Assembly (NCBI GenBank): GCA_949299135.1
Contig: CASFZG010000004.1
Coordinates: 1 to 64,000 of the forward strand
Direction of reading: 5' to 3'
Length of the DNA: 64,000 nt
From: an uncultured Phascolarctobacterium sp.
GTDB taxonomy: Bacteria; Bacillota; Negativicutes; Acidaminococcales; Acidaminococcaceae
The notes beneath the pieces are model-generated. The model made no database searches and was not told the DNA's origin. It worked only from the letters and a program-made list of their open reading frames with translations. How positions within the stretch are numbered: position 1 is the first letter of the stretch; each line of letters opens with the position of its first letter. Below, one piece after another: positions 36,062 through 45,474 of the stretch. Made by a program: the position numbers and the translations under genes.

Positions 36062-37405
36062 TTATATTCTTTCGCCTACCGATTCGTAGGTAAAGCCCTG
36101 CAGGATGTTTACTTTAACAAAATCTCCCGGTGCAAGTTCGCCGGGGTTTTCAATAAATATCAAGCCGTCGATATCAGGAGCTTCGCGGTAGGAACGCCCG
36201 TAATGCAGTCCGGAACCATCCTCCTCAATGCCTTCTACCAGAACTTCCAGCGTCATGCCTTCGGTGTCCTGATGCAGTTCTTCGGAAATCTGCGCCTGCA
36301 AAGCCATCAGCTCGTGGTAACGGTTCTGCTTGATTTCATCGGGAATCTGGTTCGGCATCGCGCCTGCCACCGTGCCTTCTTCCTGCGAATAAGCAAACAC
36401 ACCGGCATTTTCAAAACGCTGCTGCTCCACAAACTCTTTCAGTTCTTCAAAGTCCTCGTCCGTTTCACCCGGAAAACCGACAATAAACGTCGTCCTAATG
36501 ACGATGCCGGGGATACGCTCACGCAGTTTGGCAAGCAAGGCCGATACTTCTTCCTTCGTGTCATAACGGTTCATGGAAGCAAGCAGGCGGTTGCTGGCGT
36601 GCTGCAAAGGCAGGTCCACATATTTGCAAACCTTGTCAAGCGTAGCAAAGGTTTCAATCAGTTCATCCGTAAAATTATTGGGGTAACAATACATTACCCT
36701 GATCCATTTCAGGCTTTCAATTTTGTTCAGTTCTTTTAATAAATCTGCCAAAAGCAACCTGCCGCCGGGCAAATCCTCGCCGTAGCGAGTAGTATCCTGC
36801 GCAACCACAATCAGCTCTTTAACGCCGCCGTCAGCCAGTGCGCGTGCTTCCTTCAGCACCTGCTCCATCGGCTTACTGCGGTAAGGACCGCGGATAGCCG
36901 GAATAGCGCAGTAAGAGCAGCAGTTGTCGCAGCCCTCGGCAATTTTTAAATACGCCGTATAAGGCGGCGTGGTTAAAATACGCGGCAAAAAGGTATCTTT
37001 GCTGGTGTAAATTACATCCGGCTTGCTGCGTTCCAGCATTATAAAGCGTTCACCGTTCATGACGCGTTTTATAATGCTGCCGATTTCGTCATAAACCTCA
37101 ACACCGGCAATAGCGTCAACCTCAGGCAGTTCGTTAAAAAGCTCATCGGCATAACGCTGGCCGAGGCAGCCGGTAACAATAATATGGCGGCAGTTGCCGG
37201 ATTTTTTATATTCTGCCATCTGCAAAATCGTGTTGATGGATTCTTCCTTGGCAGATTCGATAAACCCGCAGGTGTTGACGATAATGATTTCCGCCTCTGC
37301 CGGGTCGTTGGTTATTTCAAAATTATCTTCGTGAATCAGCCCCAGCATGGTTTCCGAATCGACCAGATTTTTGGGGCAACCCAAACTTACTACGCCTATT
37401 TTCAC
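36062..37405 (-). CDS. rimO: Ribosomal protein uS12 methylthiotransferase RimO
   Basis: Radical-SAM enzyme that methylthiolates the conserved aspartate of ribosomal protein uS12. The 447-residue protein has the N-terminal UPF0004 cluster domain (SLGCPKNLVDSE, NTCGFIESA, VTGCLGQRY), the radical-SAM motif CxxxCxxC within EGCDNCCSYCAIP, and a C-terminal TRAM domain. GCPKNLVDSE distinguishes it from MiaB. It lies 15 bp downstream of the binding-protein gene. Confidence 0.95.
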   Translation of the reverse strand: MKIGVVSLGCPKNLVDSETMLGLIHEDNFEITNDPAEAEIIIVNTCGFIESAKEESINTILQMAEYKKSGNCRHIIVTGCLGQRYADELFNELPEVDAIAGVEVYDEIGSIIKRVMNGERFIMLERSKPDVIYTSKDTFLPRILTTPPYTAYLKIAEGCDNCCSYCAIPAIRGPYRSKPMEQVLKEARALADGGVKELIVVAQDTTRYGEDLPGGRLLLADLLKELNKIESLKWIRVMYCYPNNFTDELIETFATLDKVCKYVDLPLQHASNRLLASMNRYDTKEEVSALLAKLRERIPGIVIRTTFIVGFPGETDEDFEELKEFVEQQRFENAGVFAYSQEEGTVAGAMPNQIPDEIKQNRYHELMALQAQISEELHQDTEGMTLEVLVEGIEEDGSGLHYGRSYREAPDIDGLIFIENPGELAPGDFVKVNILQGFTYESVGERI

Positions 37406-37420
37406 TGTTTATCCTCCGCT

Positions 37421-38398
37421 TTAATTTTCAAACCTTACGGTTTCCAGCCATTTGTTAATAAGGGTATCGGCTTTATCCTGCGTAAGGTAATGCGTGTTCA
37501 GCCACAATTTGCTGCTGTCGGTGTTATCGCCGTTAAGGCTTTCCAGCCCGGTGTTCTGCTGCAAAAGCAGGCGTTTTACCGCTTCGTCCGTTAAAAGCCA
37601 GCGGCAAAAATCCTGCGCGGCTTTGTTTTCGCTGCTTTCAGCGTCAATGGCAACACCCCACAAATTTACCGGCGTGCCTTCAACAGGCCTTGCAACATAA
37701 GCCGGAAACGAGTTTTCCAGATACTGAAAAATATAACTGCTGCGCGTCAGGGCAATATCAGCATCGCCCGTCGCCGTCATACGGATGGACGTAAACGGAA
37801 ATTTGCCGTACTGCTCAATGCTTTTTTGCAGCTCGCGCAGATAATTCATAGCGTTTTCCTCGCCAAAATGGCTGGCAAAAGCGCACAAAAAGTTGCGCGT
37901 GCCTTCGGTGTCGCTTAAATTTTCCAGCGCAATACGCACATCACGGATTTGTACCAAATCCTCCCAGGTGCGGATGTTCTCCTGCCCCACACGGCGCGCA
38001 AAGCTCTGGTTTACCAAAAGTACTACCGGGTCATAAAAAACGCCGTGCCAGCAGCCTTCCGCACTTTTAAAGCCTTCCGGCAGATTGCCCGCTTCCGGCA
38101 TATCAAGCTGCAGCAGTTTTTTATCATTTTCCAGCTGCACCAGCTTGCTGAACTCCAAAAGATAAATATCAGGTTTTTTTTGGTTCTTGTCATCAGCCGT
38201 TGCCAGCCAGACTTTATATTCATGCGTTTTGTTGTATTCTTCCGCCAGCGCCTGCAACAAAGCGGCGTTCTGATCGGAAGCAAGTATCGCCTCATTGTCG
38301 TTTTTTAAATGCACAACATCGTCAAAAACAGAACATCCTGCCATGCACAATGTAAATACAAACAACAGGCAGCTTATTGCAAGCTTTTTTAAAGCCAT
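37421..38398 (-). CDS. Orphan extracellular solute-binding lipoprotein
   Basis: A 325-residue lipoprotein with a hydrophobic leader and lipobox MAGC. The mature part has the layout of family-1 or iron/polyamine-type binding proteins: WHGVFYDPVVLLVNQSFA, TWEDLVQIRDVRIAL, and a C-terminal VNLWGVAIDAES. No ABC permease or ATPase genes are nearby, and the gene is embedded in a housekeeping run between ygiQ and rimO. ATG 38398 with GAGGAAG upstream is preferred; ATG 38410 overlaps the ygiQ stop and is an alternative. Ligand unknown. Confidence 0.8.
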   Translation of the reverse strand: MALKKLAISCLLFVFTLCMAGCSVFDDVVHLKNDNEAILASDQNAALLQALAEEYNKTHEYKVWLATADDKNQKKPDIYLLEFSKLVQLENDKKLLQLDMPEAGNLPEGFKSAEGCWHGVFYDPVVLLVNQSFARRVGQENIRTWEDLVQIRDVRIALENLSDTEGTRNFLCAFASHFGEENAMNYLRELQKSIEQYGKFPFTSIRMTATGDADIALTRSSYIFQYLENSFPAYVARPVEGTPVNLWGVAIDAESSENKAAQDFCRWLLTDEAVKRLLLQQNTGLESLNGDNTDSSKLWLNTHYLTQDKADTLINKWLETVRFEN

Positions 38399-38406
38399 AA
38401 ACTTCC

Positions 38407-40257
38407 TCATCTTTTTTTCGGCCTGCCGCCGGTGCGCGAATGGTTCTGCGCCCTTGCACGGTGGCCGTCGTTAACTTTCAGCAGGCATTTTTCGCCGCTG
38501 CCTATTAAATCATTGCGCCCCGCTTTCAGCAATGCTTCTTTTACAAGCTGGCGGTTACGCGGGTTTTTATACTGCATCAGTGCGCGCTGCATAGCCTTTT
38601 CGTGCGGGTTGCGCGCCACAAAAATATCACGGCCGGTTTCCGGGTTATAGCCGGAATAATACATTGCCGTAGAAAGGCTTCCCGGCGTCGGAATGAAGTC
38701 CTGCACCTGCTCCGGCTGATGGCCGATATCGCGCAGGAATTCTGCCAGCTCGATAGCGTCGTCCAAAGTGCAGCCCGGATGGCTGGAAATAAAATACGGC
38801 ACCAAAAACTGCTTTAAGCCGATTTCCTTATTCTTTTTGGCAAAGGCGCGCATAAATTTCAGGTAAACCTCTTTGCCGGGTTTGCCCATATTCTTTAAAG
38901 CGCGCGGCGCAACATGTTCCGGCGCAATTTTAAGCTGCCCGCTGACGTGATAACGGCACAGCTCGTCCATAAATTCGCCCGTTTTTTCTTCCAGCAGGTA
39001 GTCATAACGGATGCCGGAACGGATGAACACCTTTTTTATGCCGGGAATAGCGCGGATTTTGCGCAAAAGTTCAATGTAATCGCTGTGGTCGCTGTCCAGA
39101 TTGGGGCACGGTTTCGGGAACAGGCACTGCCTGTCGCGGCACGCACCGACTTTTAACTGCTTGGCACAAGCCGGATGGCGGAAATTAGCCGTCGGCCCGC
39201 CCACATCGTGAATATAGCCTTTAAAATCAGGCATGGCAGCAATTATTTTTGCTTCGCGCAGAATGGATTCATGGCTGCGCGACTGAATAATGCGCCCCTG
39301 ATGGCTGTGAATGGCGCAGAACGAACAACTGCCGAAACAGCCGCGGCAGCTGATAATGCTGAATTTTACTTCTTCAATGGCAGGCACACCGCCCAAAGCG
39401 TCATAAGCCGGGTGCCAGGTACGCTGATAGTCAAGGTCATAAATCGCGTCCATTTCTTCCTGCGTAAGCGGATACTGCGGCGGATTCTGCACTAAATATT
39501 TGCCGCCGTTTTTCTGCACCACGGTTTTGCCGTAAAACGGGTCCTGCTCCTTGCTTTGCAAAAGATGCGCCCTGGCAAACAACCTGCGGTTTTTAAGGAT
39601 TGCTTCATAAGAAGGCAGCTCCACATATTCGTCCAGACCGTCAAGATTATCCGCCAGATAAGCCGTACCGCGGATATAACGCATATCCTGCATGGAAGCA
39701 CCACCGCTTAAATAATCGGCAGCTTCCACAATCTGCTTTTCGCCCATGCCGTAAATCAAAAGGTCGGCGCCGCAATCTGCCAGAATCGAAGGCAGCAGCT
39801 TGTCCTCCCAGTAATCATAATGGGCAAAACGGCGCAGGCTCGCTTCAATACCGCCGATAATTACCGGCATATCAGGCCATAATTTCTTTATCTGGCGCGC
39901 GTAAACAGCCGTTGCGTGGTCAGGGCGTTTGCCCATCTCACCGCCCGGCGTGTAATTATCTTTTTTACGTTCTTTTTTTGCTGCTGTATAATGGCACAGC
40001 ATGGAATCAAGATTGCCTCCGGAAATAAGCACGGCTAAACGCGGTTTGCCTAAAACGGCAAAATTTTCCGGCCCGCGCCAGTCCGGCTGGCACAAAAGCG
40101 CAACCTTATAGCCCTGCGCTTCCAGCACACGGCAGATAACCGCCGGTCCGAAGGAAGGGTGGTCAACATAAGCATCGCCGCTGACAAACAGAAAATCAAT
40201 CTGCTCCCAGCCGCGCTGCTGTATTTCTTCTATTGTAATTGGCAGAAAATCTTTCAT
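38407..40257 (-). CDS. ygiQ: YgiQ-family radical-SAM protein
   Basis: A 616-residue protein with an N-terminal cobalamin-binding-like domain (FLFVSGDAYVDHPSFGPA) and a radical-SAM domain with cysteines in SCRGCFGSCSFCAIHSHQGR. A family-typical GYIHDVGGPTANFRHPAC and a basic tail (GRPKKR) follow. The reaction of the family is not known. It follows rodZ by 22 bp and overlaps the first ATG of the binding-protein gene. Confidence 0.93.
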   Translation of the reverse strand: MKDFLPITIEEIQQRGWEQIDFLFVSGDAYVDHPSFGPAVICRVLEAQGYKVALLCQPDWRGPENFAVLGKPRLAVLISGGNLDSMLCHYTAAKKERKKDNYTPGGEMGKRPDHATAVYARQIKKLWPDMPVIIGGIEASLRRFAHYDYWEDKLLPSILADCGADLLIYGMGEKQIVEAADYLSGGASMQDMRYIRGTAYLADNLDGLDEYVELPSYEAILKNRRLFARAHLLQSKEQDPFYGKTVVQKNGGKYLVQNPPQYPLTQEEMDAIYDLDYQRTWHPAYDALGGVPAIEEVKFSIISCRGCFGSCSFCAIHSHQGRIIQSRSHESILREAKIIAAMPDFKGYIHDVGGPTANFRHPACAKQLKVGACRDRQCLFPKPCPNLDSDHSDYIELLRKIRAIPGIKKVFIRSGIRYDYLLEEKTGEFMDELCRYHVSGQLKIAPEHVAPRALKNMGKPGKEVYLKFMRAFAKKNKEIGLKQFLVPYFISSHPGCTLDDAIELAEFLRDIGHQPEQVQDFIPTPGSLSTAMYYSGYNPETGRDIFVARNPHEKAMQRALMQYKNPRNRQLVKEALLKAGRNDLIGSGEKCLLKVNDGHRARAQNHSRTGGRPKKR

Positions 40258-40279
40258 TAGTTATGAAAGCCCTCCAAAA

Positions 40280-41005
40280 TTATTTATTATAAGTCCTCAC
40301 AACGGAACCTTCTTCAGGGTCCTTGGGCAAAGTTTTGCCGTTGACGGTAATTTCCATCGCGCCGATGTTGCCGTAATGCACGCTGATATTGTCTTTGGCT
40401 TCATAGGTCTGCGTCTGCCCTGCTTCCATAATGCCGCTGAACACAACTTTGCCGTCAGAGGTTACTTCCAGCCAGCAACGGTCGTTTACGCATTTTAAAA
40501 CAAGGTTTACGCCCTCATAAACGGGCGCCTGCACTGCGTTATTGCCTTCAACGGAAGTTTCCTGCTGCACGGGCGCAGCAATATCAGGCGTGGAATCACT
40601 GTTCATAAACCAGGCAATGCCGCCTGCCACAACCAAAACAACAGCCAGCACGGCAGCATAGCTCATCCAGTTGCCGGAAGACACCCTTTCAGGTTTAATC
40701 TGCGGCGAAACGCTGATTTTTTCAACCATGCGGATAGGTTTGGGGGCAACGGCTTCTTTGGTAAGCCCGCTGGTCTGCGCTTTGTAAATATTGACAAGCT
40801 CCGGCCCGTTGAGGCCCAAAAAATTACCGTATGTGCGGATGATGCCTTTGGTAAAAACTTCTCCGGGAACTTTTTCAAACTCACCTTTTTCTACCGCATC
40901 CAGGTAAAGTTTACGGATACTGGTTGCCGCTTCGGCTTCTTCCAGCGTCAACCCTTTCGCCAGTCGTGCTTCAAGCAGCATATTGCTGACATTTTCCATA
41001 TCCAT
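40280..41005 (-). CDS. rodZ: RodZ-like cell-shape protein (HTH, membrane helix, DUF4115)
   Basis: A 241-residue protein with a cytoplasmic Cro-like helix-turn-helix (LEEAEAATSIRKLYLDAVE), a linker, one membrane helix (WMSYAAVLAVVLVVAGGIAW) and an outer DUF4115 domain. RodZ links MreB to the cell-wall machine. An upstream ATG at 41020 lies inside the ftsK stop region, but GGAGGAAAC sits just before ATG 41005, which is preferred. ftsK-rodZ is a recurring Firmicute pair. Confidence 0.88.
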   Translation of the reverse strand: MDMENVSNMLLEARLAKGLTLEEAEAATSIRKLYLDAVEKGEFEKVPGEVFTKGIIRTYGNFLGLNGPELVNIYKAQTSGLTKEAVAPKPIRMVEKISVSPQIKPERVSSGNWMSYAAVLAVVLVVAGGIAWFMNSDSTPDIAAPVQQETSVEGNNAVQAPVYEGVNLVLKCVNDRCWLEVTSDGKVVFSGIMEAGQTQTYEAKDNISVHYGNIGAMEITVNGKTLPKDPEEGSVVRTYNK

Positions 41006-41019
41006 ATCAGTTTCCTCCA

Positions 41020-43572
41020 TTAGTTATTTGGTGTAAAAAATTTATCTTCGATAACAGCTCTCGGCATAATAAGTTCACGCGGTTTGCTGCCCGCCGAATG
41101 GCTGATAATGCCTAATTCTTCCATGGTGTCCACCAGCCTTGCGGCCCTGGTGTAGCCAATGCGGAATTTACGCTGCAGCATGGACGACGACGCTTGTCCC
41201 GTATCCATTACAAGACGTACCGCATCTTCAAATAATTCGTCGCGGTCGTTGTCAATTCCTGCTAACGGCCCGTTGCTGTTTTTATCGCTTTCCAAAGCCT
41301 GTTCGGTAACTTCATTGCTGTATTCCACAGGTATTGCCTGCTCTTTGATAAAGCTTACAACCCTGTTCAGCTCGTCGTCGCTTACAAAAGCGCCCTGTAC
41401 CCTCACCGGCTTGTTAACGCCAATCGGGTAGAACAGCATATCGCCCTTACCCAAAAGTTTTTCTGCGCCGCCCATATCCAGAATGGTACGCGAATCCGTC
41501 TGCGAAGAAACCGCAAACGCTATACGCGAAGGAATGTTTGCCTTGACAATGCCGGTAATAACATCTACCGACGGGCGCTGCGTTGCCAGAATCAGATGAA
41601 TGCCGGCCGCCCTTGCCTTCTGCGCCAGACGCAGGATAGCGTCCTCGACGTCGACCTTGGCAACCATCATCAAATCTGCCAGCTCGTCGATAATGATAAC
41701 GATGAACGGCATTTTTTCTTCGGCGTTTTCGTTATAGCTGTTAATGTCGCGCACATGGCTGTCGGCAAAAGCCTTATACCTGCGCTCCATTTCGGCAACC
41801 GCCCAGTGCAGCGCGGAAGCAGCCTTTTTGCTGTCGGTAACAACAGGAGTCAACAGCTGCGGTATGCCGTTATAGTTAGAAAGTTCTACAACTTTCGGGT
41901 CTACCAGAATAAGTTTTACATAATCGGGCGGATATTTGCACAAAAGCCCGGCAATAATGGTATTGATGCAGACAGACTTGCCGCTGCCGGTAGAGCCTGC
42001 TACCAAAAGATGCGGCATTTTGCTTAAATCTGCCGTGATAATGTTGCCGCTGATATCCTTGCCCAGACCGATGCACAGCTTACCGCCGGAATGTTTTACG
42101 GCGTCGCAATCCACCACTTCTTTAAAGAACACGGTGTCATTTTTCAGGTTCGGCACTTCAATGCCGATAGCCGCTTTGCCCGGTATCGGCGCTTCGATAC
42201 GCACGCCCGGCGCTGCCAGCTTCAAAGCAATGTCGTCAGCCAGATTTACAACGGAGCTTACCTTAACGCCTGGCGCAGGTTCAAGTTCAAAGCGTGTAAC
42301 GGACGGACCGCGTGTAACGGCAACTACGTTGGCACGCACCTTAAAATCTGCCAGTGTCTGTTCCAAAATTCCGCACTGGTGGCGGATGCCTTCTTCAAGG
42401 TTCTGGTCTTTGGTTACAACCGGCGTATTCAGCAGCGTCAGCGGCGGGAATTTATAACCGCTGTCTGCCGCAGGCTTTTCGGCTTCGTCATTATGCGGAA
42501 GTTGTTCAGCTTTTTCTTTGATTAAATCTGCCGAATCGGCGATATTCAAAGGTCTGTCAGCCAAAGCTTCTTCCTGCTTTTCTTCCGGTTTGCTGTACTG
42601 TGCGGCTTTTTCTTCCGTATCGGTAAAGTCAATAATTTTCTCTTTATACGGGTTCAAAAAGCTGCCGGAAGGCGGTTTGATATTTTCAGGCTCGGTAAAT
42701 TTTTCCACAACAGGTTTAACCTGCGGTTTTACCCTAGCGTAATCATCTTCTGACGGTGCAGCAAAAAATACCTGCCGCGCTTTGGTTTCAATTGTTTCTT
42801 CATCCAAACTATCGTTTTGATAATCGTCAAAAGTTTCTTCGTTATAATTTACAAGGTGCTCGTTAACAACAGGCTTTTTGTTTTTCCCGAACAGCTTTTT
42901 AAAGGTACTCTGCTTTTCCAACCCTTCCGTAAATTCCGAAAATTCGCCGTCGCGGTAAGGGTTGAACTGCCTGTCGCTGTTTGCAGGCCTGGCAATTGTT
43001 GCTTTGGCACTTGCGGAAGCAGCCGCTTCTTTTCTTTCATCGCGTTTGCGCATGGAAGAAAACGAATTTTTAATTTTCATCAGCAAAAGCTGCAAAGAAA
43101 GGCGGCTTAACAAAAGAACGCTCGTCAGGCTCAGCACAATCAAAATAATCAGCGCACCGGCAGTACCGGCAATTTTGCGCAAAGTCCATAAAATTACGCC
43201 GCCGATAAAACCGCCGCCTTCGGGGAAGGAATATAAATCCATTTCCTGCCCGGCAGGAGTAAAGACGTGCTGTGCAATGCCAAGCAGGCACAGCAGCAAA
43301 AGCACCAATGCAAACGCACGGCGCGAAATGCTGAACGGCCCGGAAAAGGCAATCAGATAAACACCGCAGATAATCAGCGCCAGTGGTGCCAGAAAAGCGC
43401 CCATACCCAACAGGTATGCGCATATTTCCGAAAGAAAATCGCCGGTTACGCCGATAAAGGACGACGCAACCAACAACCCTGCCAGCACCATAACAATACC
43501 GCTGATTTTTCTGTGGCGGCCTTTATTCTTTTGTTCTTCCTGTACTTTTCTTGTTCTTGCCAACTGCGGCAC
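41020..43572 (-). CDS. ftsK: DNA translocase FtsK/SpoIIIE
   Basis: Septal DNA pump that clears chromosomes from the closing division site. The 850-residue protein has about four N-terminal membrane helices, a variable acidic linker (residues about 170-400), and a RecA-like motor with Walker A VAGSTGSGKSVC and IIIDELADLMM. A C-terminal winged-helix gamma domain (MLQRKFRIGYTRAARLVD) reads KOPS/SRS sequences. The frame starts GTG 43572; a TTG at 43563, better spaced from AAGAGGTG, is an alternative. It lies 17 bp after the RNase J gene. Confidence 0.95.
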   Translation of the reverse strand: MPQLARTRKVQEEQKNKGRHRKISGIVMVLAGLLVASSFIGVTGDFLSEICAYLLGMGAFLAPLALIICGVYLIAFSGPFSISRRAFALVLLLLCLLGIAQHVFTPAGQEMDLYSFPEGGGFIGGVILWTLRKIAGTAGALIILIVLSLTSVLLLSRLSLQLLLMKIKNSFSSMRKRDERKEAAASASAKATIARPANSDRQFNPYRDGEFSEFTEGLEKQSTFKKLFGKNKKPVVNEHLVNYNEETFDDYQNDSLDEETIETKARQVFFAAPSEDDYARVKPQVKPVVEKFTEPENIKPPSGSFLNPYKEKIIDFTDTEEKAAQYSKPEEKQEEALADRPLNIADSADLIKEKAEQLPHNDEAEKPAADSGYKFPPLTLLNTPVVTKDQNLEEGIRHQCGILEQTLADFKVRANVVAVTRGPSVTRFELEPAPGVKVSSVVNLADDIALKLAAPGVRIEAPIPGKAAIGIEVPNLKNDTVFFKEVVDCDAVKHSGGKLCIGLGKDISGNIITADLSKMPHLLVAGSTGSGKSVCINTIIAGLLCKYPPDYVKLILVDPKVVELSNYNGIPQLLTPVVTDSKKAASALHWAVAEMERRYKAFADSHVRDINSYNENAEEKMPFIVIIIDELADLMMVAKVDVEDAILRLAQKARAAGIHLILATQRPSVDVITGIVKANIPSRIAFAVSSQTDSRTILDMGGAEKLLGKGDMLFYPIGVNKPVRVQGAFVSDDELNRVVSFIKEQAIPVEYSNEVTEQALESDKNSNGPLAGIDNDRDELFEDAVRLVMDTGQASSSMLQRKFRIGYTRAARLVDTMEELGIISHSAGSKPRELIMPRAVIEDKFFTPNN

Positions 43573-43588
43573 CTCTTAAAATTTTATG

Positions 43589-45253
43589 TTAAACTTCCAT
43601 GATAATCGGTAAAATCATCGGACGGCGGCGGGTTCTTTCGTATAAAAAGCGCCCAAGGCTGTCGCGGATTGCGCCTTTCAGCACGCTCCACTCCGTCACG
43701 TTGTTGTCGGCGCAGCGGTCCAGCGCCATTTCTACTTTTTCCTTCGCCGTTTCCATCAGGTCTTCGGCTTCGCGCACGTAAACAAAACCGCGCGAAACGA
43801 TATCCGGACCGGAAACAATGCGGCAGGAATTTTTCTCAATCGTTACAACGACAATCATAATGCCGTCCTGCGAAAGCTGGCGGCGGTCGCGCAGTACAAT
43901 GTTACCTACGTCGCCAACGCCGAGGCCGTCAACAAGAATCTTGCCCGCAGGCACACGCCCGGCAATGCCGATGCTGTTGCGGGTCAGCTCAATAACAGCG
44001 CCGTTTTCGCCGATAACGATATTCTCGCGAGGCATACCCAGCGACTGTGCCAGCTGCGCGTGCTTAACCAGATGGCGGTATTCGCCGTGCACCGGCATAA
44101 AGAAACGCGGGCGCACAAGGTTGTGCATCATTTTGATTTCTTCCTGGCTGGCGTGGCCGGATACATGCACGCCGTTGCTCTTTTCGTAAATAACATCCGC
44201 GCCCAGCTTGTAAAGGTTATCAATCGTGCGCGAAACAAGTTTTTCATTGCCCGGAATCGGCGTTGCAGAAATAATAACCGTATCGCCCGGCATAATGTCA
44301 ACTTTTTTGTGGTCGTTCATTGCCATGCGCGTCAATGCGGACATCGGTTCGCCCTGGCTGCCGGTGGTGATGATAACAATCTGGCTCGGCTGGTAATTGC
44401 TGGTTTCGTCAATATCAATCAGCACGCCCTCGGGCACTTTCAAATAGCCAAACTCAATGGAAATATTAACAACATTAACCATGCTGCGGCCGATAACGGC
44501 AACTTTGCGTTTGTATCTTACCGCGCTGTCAACAATCTGCTGAATACGGTGTACATTGGACGAGAAAGTCGCCACGATAATACGGTTTTTGGCATAACGG
44601 AACTCATCGTCAAAGGTTTGCCCTACCATTTTTTCACTGGGTGTATAACCGGGGCGCTCAGCATTGGTGCTGTCTGCCATTAACAGCAGCACGCCTTCGT
44701 CGCCGTATTCGGCAAAACGGTTAAATTCCGTAACCTGCCCGTCAACCGGGGTCTGGTCAAATTTAAAGTCACCCGTGTGGATAATAAGCCCGATAGGAGT
44801 ACGGATAGCAAGGGCTATTGCATCGGGGATACTGTGGTTGACGCGGATAAAGCCAAGCTTGAATGCACCGGCAACAACCCTGTCACCGGGTTTGATAACA
44901 TGGCAGTTTTCGGAGCTGACGCCGTTTTCTTTCAGGCGGCCCTGCAAAATTCCAAGCGTTAACGCCGTGCCGTAAACAGGCACGTCAAACTGTTTCATTA
45001 CATAAGGCAATGCGCCGATATGGTCTTCGTGGCCGTGCGTTAAAAAGATTGCCTTTACTTTGTCCTTATTTTCCAAAAGATAAGTTATATCAGGTATTAC
45101 TAAATCAATACCAAGCATATCCTCTTCAGGGAACATTAAACCGGCATCGACAAGAATGATGTCGTCGCCGTAACGGAACGCCGTCATGTTTTTGCCGATT
45201 TCGCCAAGCCCGCCGAGAGGAATGATATTTACTTTATGTTGTGTTTTACTCAA
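43589..45253 (-). CDS. rnj: Ribonuclease J
   Basis: Metallo-beta-lactamase/beta-CASP nuclease with 5'-3' exo- and endonuclease activity on mRNA and rRNA. The 554-residue protein has LGGLGEIGKNM, the metal motif LTHGHEDHIGALPY, HTGDFKFDQTP, and the beta-CASP end FFMPVHGEYRHL. An ATG at 45310 would add 19 residues, but TTG 45253 is 8 bp after a perfect GGAGGTG and begins SKTQHKVN, so it is preferred. The promoter upstream carries a LexA-like box. Confidence 0.93.
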   Translation of the reverse strand: MSKTQHKVNIIPLGGLGEIGKNMTAFRYGDDIILVDAGLMFPEEDMLGIDLVIPDITYLLENKDKVKAIFLTHGHEDHIGALPYVMKQFDVPVYGTALTLGILQGRLKENGVSSENCHVIKPGDRVVAGAFKLGFIRVNHSIPDAIALAIRTPIGLIIHTGDFKFDQTPVDGQVTEFNRFAEYGDEGVLLLMADSTNAERPGYTPSEKMVGQTFDDEFRYAKNRIIVATFSSNVHRIQQIVDSAVRYKRKVAVIGRSMVNVVNISIEFGYLKVPEGVLIDIDETSNYQPSQIVIITTGSQGEPMSALTRMAMNDHKKVDIMPGDTVIISATPIPGNEKLVSRTIDNLYKLGADVIYEKSNGVHVSGHASQEEIKMMHNLVRPRFFMPVHGEYRHLVKHAQLAQSLGMPRENIVIGENGAVIELTRNSIGIAGRVPAGKILVDGLGVGDVGNIVLRDRRQLSQDGIMIVVVTIEKNSCRIVSGPDIVSRGFVYVREAEDLMETAKEKVEMALDRCADNNVTEWSVLKGAIRDSLGRFLYERTRRRPMILPIIMEV

Positions 45254-45341
45254 AAAAAATACACCTCCAAATTTATTTATTTTCCGATCAAGTATCACAC
45301 ACTTTAACAAGAGTCTAAGCCGTACACTTACTCTACTCTAT

Positions 45342-45377
45342 ATTATACATTAAAATCAATTTTAAAACAAATGTTTC
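45342..45377 (-). promoter_or_regulatory. RNase J promoter with a LexA-like box
   Basis: On the minus strand TTGTTT (45365-45370), 17 bp, TATAAT (45342-45347). GAAACA-TT-TGTTTT (45364-45377) overlaps the -35 element and shares the AAACA-NN-TGTTT core of the lexA and recA boxes. Confidence 0.6.
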
Positions 45378-45433
45378 CCTGCTGAAAACCATGTTTTTTG
45401 TAAATGTTTTGTGAATAAATATCTATATAAAGC

Positions 45434-45459
45434 AAAAACGCCCCCAAAGGAGCGTTTTT
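45434..45459 (-). terminator. Terminator after rny
   Basis: AAAAACGCTCC and GGGGCGTTTTT on the minus strand form a stem around TTTG, about 16 bp after the rny stop. Confidence 0.88.
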
Positions 45460-45474
45460 AAAAAGTATTCAAAA

